40,939 nucleotides of DNA from Glycomyces buryatensis. GTDB lineage: Bacteria > Actinomycetota > Actinomycetes > Mycobacteriales > Micromonosporaceae. Position numbers and translations under genes: made by a program. The DNA is taken from contig NZ_STGY01000043.1 in the NCBI RefSeq assembly GCF_004912275.1, positions 1-40,939 on the forward strand. The letters run 5' to 3'. This document shows positions 32,542 to 40,769 of this stretch, one piece after another. Each line of letters begins with the position of its first letter. Position 1 is the stretch's first letter. The notes under the pieces are model-generated. The model was given only the letters and a program-made list of their open reading frames with translations, was not told the DNA's origin and made no database searches.

Positions 32542-33744
32542 CTAGGCGGGGCCGGGTGCGTCACCGAAGTCGTCGATGCGGAGTCGTTCGCCGCCGCGCA
32601 GTGCGGACTCGTGGGCCACGATGCCAGGCAGCGTGTATCGAGCGGCCACCCAGGCGTTCACGCTCGGCAGCCGCCGATCGTTCACGGCGGTCACGAAGTC
32701 GTGCACGAGCAGTTGGTGGCTGCCCATGTGCCCGTTGCCGAGACCTTTGAACTCGACCGGGAGCCCGGAGGTGTCGTGCACGGGAGCGTGTCCGGAGATG
32801 AAGGAGTCGTGCAGCTTCGGGTCAACACTGGCCAGCACCGGGTCGTCGGCGCCGCTCGCCCAACCAGGACGCACCAAGTCGGAGAGGTCGTGCAGAGGGC
32901 CGGACCGCTCGTGCCAGAGGGTGGACTGGGAGTTCTGCTCCAGGATGCCCTCGCTGCCGTAGAACGTGAACCGGGACTCCGGGACGCCGCCGGCGAGGCC
33001 TACGCGACGGAACTCGTTGGTGCGCATACTGCCGCCGTCGGCCGTCTCGAAGAACGCGGTGGCGTTGGAGAAGTCGTTGGCGAACATGCTGACGGACTTG
33101 TCGAACACGCCGTCGCCGCGCTGATCGGGCACGCCGATGGCGCTCACGCTGACGGCGTGGGTGTTCCAGGCGCCGAGTACGCCGCCGATGGCGTGGGTGG
33201 GGTACTTCAGGGGCGGGTAGCTGGCGGTGCGCTTCCAGTCGGCGCCGCCGCTGTACTGGTAGGCGGCATAGAAGCCGTGGTCCATGTCGTGCACGTAGTC
33301 GCCCTCGGCGTAGAAGAGGCGCCCGAACGCGCCTTCGGCGGCCTTTTGCCGGGCGAGCACGGTGGCGGGGTGGTAGAAGCTGGTCTCTCCCATCATGTAG
33401 GTGAGGCCGGTTTCCCTGACGGCGTCGATGATCGCGGCGATCTCCTCGACCGTGAAGGCCATCGGCACGGCGGAGTAGACGTGCTTGCCCGCACGCAGCG
33501 CCTGCACCACTAGCGGCCCATGGGTCCACCGCTGGGTGAAGATCGCGACGGCGTCCACGTCCGAGTCGAGCATCGCGTCGAAGTCGTCCGCCACCCCTGC
33601 CAGGCCGAGCTCGCCGACGAGGGTTGCGGCGCGGTCGGGGAGGAGGTCGGTGACGGTGACGCGGGAGATTCCGGGGTGGGCGTTGAACAGTTTCGCGAAT
33701 GCGCCGGCGAACTGCCCGGCTCCGACGATGCCGATTGCGAACAC
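32542..33744 (-). CDS. Gfo/Idh/MocA family oxidoreductase
   Basis: A 400-residue oxidoreductase with Rossmann motif GIVGAGQFAGAF near the N-terminus. The family EKP signature is replaced by SAVPMAFT, so the usual catalytic Lys is missing or moved, and WTHGPLVVQALRAGKHVY precedes it. The GTG at 33744 has AAGGAG seven bases upstream and removes 31 unlikely residues from the open frame. It is divergent from an AraC regulator, which probably controls it. This is a pattern of carbohydrate utilisation units. No close relationship to the oxidoreductase at 1924 is apparent. Confidence 0.85.
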   Translation of the reverse strand: MFAIGIVGAGQFAGAFAKLFNAHPGISRVTVTDLLPDRAATLVGELGLAGVADDFDAMLDSDVDAVAIFTQRWTHGPLVVQALRAGKHVYSAVPMAFTVEEIAAIIDAVRETGLTYMMGETSFYHPATVLARQKAAEGAFGRLFYAEGDYVHDMDHGFYAAYQYSGGADWKRTASYPPLKYPTHAIGGVLGAWNTHAVSVSAIGVPDQRGDGVFDKSVSMFANDFSNATAFFETADGGSMRTNEFRRVGLAGGVPESRFTFYGSEGILEQNSQSTLWHERSGPLHDLSDLVRPGWASGADDPVLASVDPKLHDSFISGHAPVHDTSGLPVEFKGLGNGHMGSHQLLVHDFVTAVNDRRLPSVNAWVAARYTLPGIVAHESALRGGERLRIDDFGDAPGPA

Positions 33745-33816
33745 GGGGAGACTCCTTGGTGATCGAGGCTGATCGGTCGTGACCAGTGCCGACCGCTGCG
33801 GCATCACCGTATAAGT

Positions 33817-33850
33817 TCCGATCGGAGAAGTCTTCACCGATTGGAACGAG
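33817..33850. promoter_or_regulatory. Candidate AraC-type direct repeats
   Basis: CCGATCGGAGAAG begins at 33818 and CCGATTGGAACGAG at 33838, exactly 20 bases apart. This is about two helical turns, as expected for AraC-family sites. The first copy sits in a palindrome TCCGATCGGA. They lie between the divergent regulator and oxidoreductase genes, next to the regulator's start. Confidence 0.5.
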
Positions 33851-33856
33851 TCTTTC

Positions 33857-34678
33857 TTGGATTCTCAGATTGAGATCTCCCCGCCGGAGCTGGTGGGGTG
33901 GGCCGGGCGCCCGATCCTCATGGACACCGCCCACCAGCACGACGACCTGGAGATCAACTTCGTCGCCGAGGGCGGCACGATGCTCTACCTGTTCGGCGGC
34001 GAGCCCGTGGAGATCGGCCCGGGATCGGTGGCTGCGTTCTGGGCGGCCGTGCCCCACCAGCTCGTCGCGAACGCCGCGACCCGGGCGCACTGGGTGCACG
34101 TGCCGTTCGCAACGTTCCTGGGCTGGGGCCTGCCGACCGCACTGGTAGGTCGCCTGCTCTCAGGGATGCCGCTCATCGCCCCGCCCCCGGCGGCAATGGC
34201 ATCGGACTCCGCGAACTTCACCCAGTGGGCCGCCGACCTGTCCAGCGCGCAACCTGAACGCCGCCGCATCCTGCTGCTCGAGGTCGAAGCGCGGGTTCGG
34301 CGCCTCGCGCTGGACGCACCGCAGGCTCCGGTGCGCCGGTACTCCGGAGGCGATCCCGCGCTTCGCCATGTCGTCACGATGGCCCGGCACATCGCCGAGC
34401 ATTTTCGCGAACCGCTAACGGTCGCCGATGTCGCCGCCACGGCGCGCCTGCACCCGGGCTACGCGATGACGCACTTCGGCAAGATCGTGCGCACCACGAT
34501 CATCGACTACCTCACCCGGTGCCGCCTGGCCGAGGGACGGCGCCTGCTCGTCACCACCGACCTGCCGATCGCGACCGTGGCGTCCGATTCGGGCTTCAGC
34601 TCGGTCAGTCGGTTCTACGCCGCCTTCAAGGCTGAATGCGGCGTCCCTCCCGCCGCCTACCGCCGCCAGCACCGATAA
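33857..34678 (+). CDS. AraC-family transcriptional regulator
   Basis: A 273-residue AraC/XylS regulator. The N-terminal half is a cupin-like effector domain (HQHDDLEINFVAEGGTMLYL), and the C-terminal 100 residues hold two helix-turn-helix motifs, with LTVADVAATARLHPGYAMTHF and PIATVASDSGFSSVSRFYAAFK clearly visible. TTG 33857 is the start of the open frame, with a weak GGAACGAG upstream. ATG 33920 would cut into the cupin domain. It probably activates or represses the divergent oxidoreductase in response to a sugar. Confidence 0.88.
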   Translation: MDSQIEISPPELVGWAGRPILMDTAHQHDDLEINFVAEGGTMLYLFGGEPVEIGPGSVAAFWAAVPHQLVANAATRAHWVHVPFATFLGWGLPTALVGRLLSGMPLIAPPPAAMASDSANFTQWAADLSSAQPERRRILLLEVEARVRRLALDAPQAPVRRYSGGDPALRHVVTMARHIAEHFREPLTVADVAATARLHPGYAMTHFGKIVRTTIIDYLTRCRLAEGRRLLVTTDLPIATVASDSGFSSVSRFYAAFKAECGVPPAAYRRQHR

Positions 34679-34715
34679 CGCCGACGCCGCCGGAGGCCGT
34701 GGGGGAGCCAAGAAG

Positions 34716-34733
34716 GGAGCCTTTCGCGGCTCC
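34716..34733 (+). terminator. Weak terminator-like hairpin after the AraC gene
   Basis: GGAGCC and GGCTCC form a 6-bp stem around a TTTCGC loop, 38 bases after the regulator stop and before the peptidase gene. Short stem, no U tract. Confidence 0.35.
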
Positions 34734-34808
34734 TGGAGGTGCCGTTGCTTGAGAGCCTCCCCACTGTCTGTTGACGGCCCCTTTCGAATATCGGACGCAG
34801 TGGGCAGG

Positions 34809-36830
34809 ATGACCACCATGGTCCACGCCCCGAGTGATACCACCGCATTCCACGACCTGCTCGCTGCGCAACCGCGCCTGACCGGCCTCGTCCTCTCTCC
34901 CGACGGGACTCGCTTGATCGTGTCGGTGCAGACGATCAACGGCGAAGGAACCAGGTACGTCTCGGAACTGTGGGAAGTCGACCCGACCGGCCAGCGCGAG
35001 AGCGGCCTCGCGGCCGGATCCATCCCGGGCGCGCACGCTCCGACCTTCACCGCCGACGGCACCCTGCTGGTGCTCTCCGACCACGCGAATGACGCCGCCT
35101 CCGGTCAGGACGGCGATGCCAAGACCGTGGGGCTGTGGGCGCTGCCTGAGCGCGGCGAGGCCGAGCAGATCGCCCATCACCCCGGCGGCATTTCCGCCTT
35201 CGCCGTCGCGAAGGACACCGGCACCGTCGCCTACACCGCTAACCTGCTGCCAGGTGCCACGAATGCCGAGAGCCATGCACGACTCCGTCAGGAACGCCAG
35301 CGCGCCATGGTGAACGCGGTCCTGTACGAGGCGAATCAGACCCGCACCTGGGACAGCGACTGTGGACCTGACGAGCCCCATACCTTCGTCCTCTGCCCCG
35401 ACGGGAGTCCGGTCGACTCCGGCAGCCAGGGCCTCGCGGGAGGCGGCGACGTGGTGCTCTCGCCGGATGGGGCGCTGGTGGCCTACACGCGCGCCGCGAC
35501 CGGCCGCGCCTCGGACACGAACGTCGTCGTGGTCGCCAACGCCGCCACCGGTGCCGAGCAGCGCTCCTTCTCGCGTCCCGGCGACCAGTACTACCGCCTC
35601 GAATTCTCCGCCGACGGCTCGCAGTTGGTCTGCCAGCGCCAGCGAGAGGAAACCTACACCTCAGAGTGGAGGGTCACCCTCGTCGCGTTCGACCTGGCCT
35701 CGGGCGACGAGACCGATCTGCTGCCGGAGTTCGACAACTGGCCGTGGCCGGGGCGAGTGGTGCTCTCGCCGATCTCCGGGGACGGCACGATGTGGTTCAC
35801 GGGGGACGAGCGGGGCCACTGCCCGGTCTTCCGCCGCGACGCCGACGGCACGATCACTCGCCTGACCGCCTCCGGCGCCTACGCCTCGCTGTGCGTGACC
35901 CCGGACGGGTCCACCCTCTATGCGCTGCGCAGCACCATCGACAGCCCACCGCGACCGGTCAGGCTCGACGCCGCTGCGGCGGATCAACAGCCCACCGTCC
36001 TCAAGACCCCCGGGAATCTCGGATCGCTTCCCGGCACCCTGACCGAGGTCCACGCCGAGGCGGACGACGGTTTCCCGTTGCGCGCCTGGCTCGTCCTGCC
36101 CGAGAGCGCCTCGGCCGGGCGCCGAGCGCCGCTCGTCATCGTCCCGCACGGTGGACCCCAGATGTCTTGGAGCGCCTGGACCTGGTCGCAGAATCCGTGG
36201 GCGTTCGCGGCGCGCGGATACGCCGTGCTGCTGCCGGATCCGGCACTGTCCACCGGATATGGGCAGCACATGCAAGAACGCGGCCGGGGTCAATATGGCG
36301 GCCAACCCTACCGTGACGTGATCGCGCTGACCGACGCCGCGCTGGCACGCGACGACCTCGACCCGACCCGGACGGGTCTGGCCGGTTGGTCGTACGGCGG
36401 CTATCTGGCGAACCGGGCCGCGACGCTCACCGACCGCTTCAAGGCGATCGTCTCGCACGCCGGGATGTGGAACCTGGAGGCGTTCCAGGCCGACACGAAC
36501 ATGCACGCGTATTTCCGGAAGATCTTCGGCGACCCGCGGACGCAGCGCGAACAGTACGAGGCCAACTCGCCGCACCTGGCCGCCGAGAAGGTGACGACGC
36601 CGATGCTGATCGTGCACGGCGGCAAGGATTATCGAGTGTCGGTGGGCCAGTCGCTGGGCCTGCACAACGACCTGCGGCGGCTCGGTGTACCGGTCAGATT
36701 CCTGTACTTCCCGGACGAGGGCCACGGTATTTGGGCGCCGAACCATACTCGGATCATGTACGAGACGGTGCTGAACTTCCTCGACCACCATGTCCTAGGC
36801 CAGGAGTGGCAGCAGCCCGCACTACTCTGA
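34809..36830 (+). CDS. S9 family prolyl oligopeptidase
   Basis: A 673-residue serine peptidase of family S9. The N-terminal two thirds form a beta-propeller with repeats such as LVLSPDGTRLIVS and VVLSPDGALVAYT. The C-terminal alpha/beta-hydrolase domain has nucleophile S528 in GWSYGGY, D607 in HGGKDYRV and H639 in DEGHGI. It cleaves short peptides, probably in the cytosol since no signal peptide is seen. ATG 34809 and 34818 are both possible starts, with GGCAGG upstream. The gene is apparently monocistronic. Confidence 0.92.
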   Translation: MTTMVHAPSDTTAFHDLLAAQPRLTGLVLSPDGTRLIVSVQTINGEGTRYVSELWEVDPTGQRESGLAAGSIPGAHAPTFTADGTLLVLSDHANDAASGQDGDAKTVGLWALPERGEAEQIAHHPGGISAFAVAKDTGTVAYTANLLPGATNAESHARLRQERQRAMVNAVLYEANQTRTWDSDCGPDEPHTFVLCPDGSPVDSGSQGLAGGGDVVLSPDGALVAYTRAATGRASDTNVVVVANAATGAEQRSFSRPGDQYYRLEFSADGSQLVCQRQREETYTSEWRVTLVAFDLASGDETDLLPEFDNWPWPGRVVLSPISGDGTMWFTGDERGHCPVFRRDADGTITRLTASGAYASLCVTPDGSTLYALRSTIDSPPRPVRLDAAAADQQPTVLKTPGNLGSLPGTLTEVHAEADDGFPLRAWLVLPESASAGRRAPLVIVPHGGPQMSWSAWTWSQNPWAFAARGYAVLLPDPALSTGYGQHMQERGRGQYGGQPYRDVIALTDAALARDDLDPTRTGLAGWSYGGYLANRAATLTDRFKAIVSHAGMWNLEAFQADTNMHAYFRKIFGDPRTQREQYEANSPHLAAEKVTTPMLIVHGGKDYRVSVGQSLGLHNDLRRLGVPVRFLYFPDEGHGIWAPNHTRIMYETVLNFLDHHVLGQEWQQPALL

Positions 36831-36897
36831 CTGATCGTGGCGCAACCGCCGTGCCAGCAACTCTGCGACCCCAGCCGCCCAGTCGTCGCTGCCGGGT

Positions 36898-38109
36898 CTA
36901 CAGATACCCCCAGCAGAGCGTGTAGGAGAGTTCGGGGAAGTCGGGGACTTCCTCGTAGGCCCAGCCCCAGCCGTTGCACCAGCTTTCGGAGTCGACGCTC
37001 TCATTGGTGCGGCCGGTGACGTAGACGTTGCCGTCGCCGCAGTCGGACACGAACTCGAAGTACGTGTAGTCGGAGTTCATCGACAGGCAGTCGTCGATCT
37101 CGGCGTATCCGGCGTCGCCGCTGGCGTAGATCATCTGAAGGCACAGCGTCACATCCAGATACGACTGGTCGGTGGAATAGCCGACCCCGTAGATGTAGTA
37201 GGCCGAATCGCTGCACGCGCTGGTGCTGGACTCGCCTTCGAGGCGTTCGATGACCTTGAACGCACCGTCCTGGCAGTCGGTGACGTTCCACGGACTGCTC
37301 GGGGTGGAGGAGCCGTAGACGCATTCGTCGACCTGGGCGTGGTACGCGTCGTCGCCTGCGATCGCGGTGTAGCTCAGGCACAACACGCGGTTGGCCCCGG
37401 TGGAGGAGACCGCGGTGTCGACGGCCGCCACGCCGTCGCAGGACGACAGGTCGGTGGTGCCCTCGACGATGTCGATCGCCTCGAAGGTCCCGGCCCCGCA
37501 GGTGGTCGCCTCTAGATCCGGGGTGGTCTCGTCGCCGTGGTCGTAGAAGCAGTCGCCGACCAGGGCGTCCGCCACCGGGTCCGCCACGGCCGCCTCGGTC
37601 GGATCGGAGCCGGAAGCGTCGCTCGAGGTGTCGCCGCCGGAGTCGGCGCCGGTGTCCGAGGCGGTGTCCCCGGGGGCTTCGGAACGGTCCAGGCCGACGA
37701 CGACACCGGTGATCCCCAAGCCGATCACCAGCATTGCCCCGAGCGCGATCCCGATCCAGCCGGCGACCGGCATCCCCGGGCGTTGCGGCGGCATGGGCGC
37801 GTATTGCGGTGCCATACCGGGGACGCCGCCCTGGTACGGCCCCCCGCCCGGGTAGGGCCCCTGGCCGGGCGCGGGCGGGGCGACCGGGGGGTATCCGATG
37901 TTATGGCTCGTCTCCGGACTCGGGACGTATCCCATGCCGGGAGCCTGGTTCGGGCCGTAGCCGGGATTGGCGCCGGGGTTGGGGTACGCGGGGGTCGGGC
38001 CAGGCGCGTAGCCCGCGCCGGGGTTCGCGGGCGCGCCGTTCGGACCGTAGTTGGATCCACCGTTCGGGGGGACAGCCGCGTTGGGATCGTAGGGGGGATA
38101 GGGGTCCAT
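36898..38109 (-). CDS. Membrane-anchored protein with three four-cysteine modules
   Basis: A 403-residue protein in three parts. The first ~112 residues are cytosolic and rich in Pro, Gly, Tyr and Asn. One membrane helix follows (about 115-140), then a Ser/Asp/Thr-rich linker. The external part holds three tandem modules of about 60 residues, each with four cysteines, beginning VGDCFYD, VDECVYG and IDDCLSM and each ending in a TLC or VLC element. The cysteine spacing is similar in all three, so each probably closes two disulfides. Actinobacteria carry many such proteins of unknown function. It is convergent with the peptidase gene. Confidence 0.85.
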   Translation of the reverse strand: MDPYPPYDPNAAVPPNGGSNYGPNGAPANPGAGYAPGPTPAYPNPGANPGYGPNQAPGMGYVPSPETSHNIGYPPVAPPAPGQGPYPGGGPYQGGVPGMAPQYAPMPPQRPGMPVAGWIGIALGAMLVIGLGITGVVVGLDRSEAPGDTASDTGADSGGDTSSDASGSDPTEAAVADPVADALVGDCFYDHGDETTPDLEATTCGAGTFEAIDIVEGTTDLSSCDGVAAVDTAVSSTGANRVLCLSYTAIAGDDAYHAQVDECVYGSSTPSSPWNVTDCQDGAFKVIERLEGESSTSACSDSAYYIYGVGYSTDQSYLDVTLCLQMIYASGDAGYAEIDDCLSMNSDYTYFEFVSDCGDGNVYVTGRTNESVDSESWCNGWGWAYEEVPDFPELSYTLCWGYL

Positions 38110-38605
38110 GATGCGATTTTGGCAGGTCGACGCAAATCCTCGCAGTCACCGAAACTTCATTCTGGGCGCTCATTGAGCCTTTTGAGCGAACAGGCAGGCC
38201 AGAGCGCGGGCGATAGTCGTTGATGCCGATGAATGGGCTGGTTCTGCGGTGGTCGCGGGCGTTGACAAAAGGCTGCTTGTCCGGGTCGGCGTCACCGGCT
38301 GCATTACCTGCCACCCTGCGTCTTAGCGGCCAGCGGACCGGCACCGACCTTATCGCGTTCACTCAATTGGGTATGAAACGCATCAATGCCGACGACTCCG
38401 TGGTCGAGATGGTGGACTGGTCGCTTCTGCTGAGTTGGCCAGTTTCATTGCTGCGTAAGGAGTTCAAGCAGGGTCGGTTCCAATGGGACCGATCCATGGC
38501 GATTGGTCGCATTCACCTAAGATTAGCGACTTAGATGAAGATTGTGCTCATTAGTCGGATTCGTGCCAACGGGGACCGACAAGGATCTCCAACCGGAGGC
38601 GCGCC
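38110..38605. other. Gene-poor stretch
   Basis: About 500 bases without a convincing gene. A plus-strand frame (38220-38534) and a minus-strand frame up to 38362 are open, but neither has a good ribosome binding site or a recognisable fold. The minus-frame segment NARDHRRTSPFIGINDYRPR resembles real protein and may be a gene remnant. The AT-richer 38340-38580 part could hold promoters. Confidence 0.3.
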
Positions 38606-38827
38606 ATGCCCGCTCGTACATCCATTTCATTTGGTCACGCCCGGCGCGGGCGACACCGGAAGAGCGGCCGGCTGTCGTGGCCTGGGAGCTTGCTTGCCCT
38701 GCTGCGTTATCGGCGGCTCAGTTTCCCGTCTGAACGCTCAACGGCTGCACCGTCGCACCGACAATTGCACGCCCATGACGCACTGGCGCAGGGCGTTCGA
38801 CCATCCGAGTCGAAGCCGACAGGTTGA
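38606..38827 (+). CDS. Possible small basic protein, 73 residues
   Basis: GGAGG lies six bases before the ATG. The protein starts MPARTSISFGHARRGRHRK and is rich in Arg, Ser and His, with a short hydrophobic SLLALLRYR near the middle. It has no family I recognise. A strong hairpin follows 20 bases after the stop, as for a transcribed unit. High-GC DNA yields such frames by chance, so confidence is low. Confidence 0.3.
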   Translation: MPARTSISFGHARRGRHRKSGRLSWPGSLLALLRYRRLSFPSERSTAAPSHRQLHAHDALAQGVRPSESKPTG

Positions 38828-38847
38828 TTCTTCGAGATAGCAGAGGA

Positions 38848-38880
38848 GCCCGGCCGGCCACATAATTGTGGCGGCCGGGC
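38848..38880. terminator. Strong terminator hairpin
   Basis: GCCCGGCCGGCCAC at 38848-38861 pairs with GTGGCGGCCGGGC at 38868-38880 around an ATAATT loop, 13 pairs with one bulge. It lies between the possible small gene and the regulator gene that ends at 38943. Confidence 0.75.
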
Positions 38881-38942
38881 GGTGTCGGTACTGCCGGCAG
38901 TGCGTCCCGAAGAGCTGACTCGGCGCCAGGCTGACTTGGGGT

Positions 38943-39566
38943 CTAGGAGATCAGGCCGGAGCGGAACGCGATGGCCACCGCATGCGCCCGGTCGCGGGCA
39001 CCGAGCTTGCGGTACAGGCGCTTCGCATGGGTCTTCACGGTGTCCTCGGACACGAACAGGTCGCGTCCGATCTCGGCGTTGGGCTTGCCCTCGGTCAACC
39101 CCGCGAGGACCTGGACCTCCCGCTCTGACAACCGCATCGGCAATGGTTGGAGCGGACGCTGTCGCGGCACGTCCCCAGCGGTGTTCACCAGGCTGGTGCG
39201 GGCGAGGACGATCGCATGGGCGAACGCCACGAGAAGGTCGTCGGCGCCGCCCGACCGGGCCTTGATGAAGCCCAGTGCCCCGGCGGCGGCCACCGTCGCT
39301 GCGGTGCGGGGATCGGCGGCGCCGGTGAACAGCACGCCGGTGCGGGGGTAGCGGGTGCGGACGGTCCGGGTGAACTTGACCGGATCGGGGGCGGCGAGCG
39401 CGACATCGACGAGTACCACGTCCACTGGGCCGCGGCGCAATGCAATGAACAGCGCCGGGATGCAGTCCACCGCTTTGACTATCTGCGGCAGGCCAATGTG
39501 GGTGGCGCAGGCCGAGATTTGCTTTCCCGTGTGGGCCGTCCTGGCATAGACCACAATAGTTTTCAC
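38943..39566 (-). CDS. Atypical LuxR-type response regulator, BldM/WhiI-like
   Basis: A 207-residue regulator. The C-terminal helix-turn-helix (LSEREVQVLAGLTEGKPNAEIG onward, with SEDTVKTHAKRLYRKL and RDRAHAVAIAFRSGL) closely follows Streptomyces BldM and WhiI. The receiver half is degenerate: an Asp in VLVDVAL and a Lys in FIKARSG are at the expected places, but the N-terminal acidic pair is missing (VVYARTAH), so phosphorylation is doubtful. GTG 39566 is chosen because AAAGGA lies upstream at about nine bases and the length then matches BldM; ATG 39593 has no site. No partner kinase gene adjoins it. A role in development is inferred. Confidence 0.85.
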   Translation of the reverse strand: MKTIVVYARTAHTGKQISACATHIGLPQIVKAVDCIPALFIALRRGPVDVVLVDVALAAPDPVKFTRTVRTRYPRTGVLFTGAADPRTAATVAAAGALGFIKARSGGADDLLVAFAHAIVLARTSLVNTAGDVPRQRPLQPLPMRLSEREVQVLAGLTEGKPNAEIGRDLFVSEDTVKTHAKRLYRKLGARDRAHAVAIAFRSGLIS

Positions 39567-39751
39567 ATCACTGTGTCCTTTCTTGATTTGCATGTCAATC
39601 GATTGGCGCCCTTGTGTGAAGAGCGAATTCGGCGGCGTGGAGGCAACGCCGGACAGCGGCAGGCCGTGCCATTGCGGGCACGACCAGCCGGACTGGTGAT
39701 CAACACTCATGCCCCGCGCCATAGAAGTCCTAACGAGCCCGGAGCGCAGAA

Positions 39752-39955
39752 GTGACGATCACGACGCGCGGATGGACTGGCAACCGGTTGAACAATGTGG
39801 TGGGAACGCTCCGCCTCGTCGAGATGTCCAATGCCGGTCGAATGATGCGAATCATCAGCGGACATTTGGGCCGGATCCTTCGCATTCGCCCAGGCCGACT
39901 GCTTGAACTGCAAACGCACCACCACGCTCGCGTTCAACGCCTCCCCGAGGGCTAA
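39752..39955 (+). CDS. Possible small protein, 67 residues
   Basis: GTG 39752 follows GGAG by seven bases. The product contains TGNRLNNVVGTLRLVEM and a basic RMMRIISGHLGRILRIRP, which could be an amphipathic helix. No family recognised. It is flanked by the regulator on one side and the P-loop kinase gene on the other, both on the minus strand. It may be a chance frame. Confidence 0.25.
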   Translation: MTITTRGWTGNRLNNVVGTLRLVEMSNAGRMMRIISGHLGRILRIRPGRLLELQTHHHARVQRLPEG

Positions 39956-39961
39956 CCGGTT

Positions 39962-40450
39962 CTAGTTCAGCGCGTGAGCGATCAGGCGCTCGAGTACTTC
40001 CGGGAGTGGCGCACTCGTGACGATCTCCAACGTCGCCCTCGCCCGCAGGAGCGGCTCGACCTCGGACCGGTCGCGCAGCGCCTGCTCCAATTCGCCCGGT
40101 GACTTGCCGTAGTCGTTGCCGGTGCGGCAGAGCAGACGCTGCCGTACGAGTTCCGCCGGGGCGCTGAGCAGCACGATGCGGTCGAAGTCTGGGTAGAACC
40201 GGCCTTGGTTCGGGACGCAGCCGCTGACGAATAGCGCCTCGGCATCCTCGACCTCCAGCAGGCCCCGCATCCGGGCCTCGTGCCAGACCCAACCGGGTTC
40301 GGCGGTCGGTCGCGGCGGCTCGACGTCGGGACCAGGCGCGCAGTAGCCGTCGTAGTCGGTGTCGACGGCTTTGTAGCCGAGGGCGGACAGCTCCGAAATG
40401 ACCAAGGATTTGCCGACTGCCGAGACCCCTGTGATGAGGACCCGTTTCAT
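39962..40450 (-). CDS. Small P-loop kinase-like protein
   Basis: A 162-residue protein with Walker A GVSAVGKS at residues 8-15, a DTDYDGY segment in the place of a substrate-binding Asp, and VLLSAPAELVRQRLLCRTG typical of the lid and base region of nucleotide kinases. It resembles small adenylate- or shikimate-kinase-like proteins whose substrates are often unknown. ATG 40450 is the only good start. It appears monocistronic. Confidence 0.78.
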   Translation of the reverse strand: MKRVLITGVSAVGKSLVISELSALGYKAVDTDYDGYCAPGPDVEPPRPTAEPGWVWHEARMRGLLEVEDAEALFVSGCVPNQGRFYPDFDRIVLLSAPAELVRQRLLCRTGNDYGKSPGELEQALRDRSEVEPLLRARATLEIVTSAPLPEVLERLIAHALN

Positions 40451-40769
40451 GCGCGCAGGCTATCAACTCGCTAGCCGCAGCCTCCGACCTAGTCGACTTC
40501 GACCGGGTCTCCCGAGCGGCCGTGGAGCACGCCGGTGGCCAGACCCTGGGACCACTGGCCCGGTCGGACCTGCGGCTTGGTGCACTCGGCCACCACGGCT
40601 CGGAACTAAGCGATGTCCCGAAGTGGCGGGGTGGTCGATGTCGAGGAGTGTTCGGAGCGATAGAAGCGCTGTCTTTTCGAGCGTGGATTCATCAATTCGG
40701 GGACGTGGCTGCGGTTCGTGAATAGCCTCGGGAGCGTCAGTTTCGCAATTTCAGTGGAGGGAGACGTCG
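40451..40769. other. Intergenic region before the last gene
   Basis: No convincing gene. A plus frame from GTG 40522 to 40725 is open but has no good ribosome binding site or recognisable fold. The 3' end holds GGAGGGAGA, the site for the gene at 40770. Confidence 0.4.

Noticed and set aside
32822..34099. 425-codon minus-strand frame across the Gfo/Idh/MocA and AraC region
   Set aside because: Arg-rich shadow in another frame of a gene with a clear Rossmann motif and ribosome binding site.
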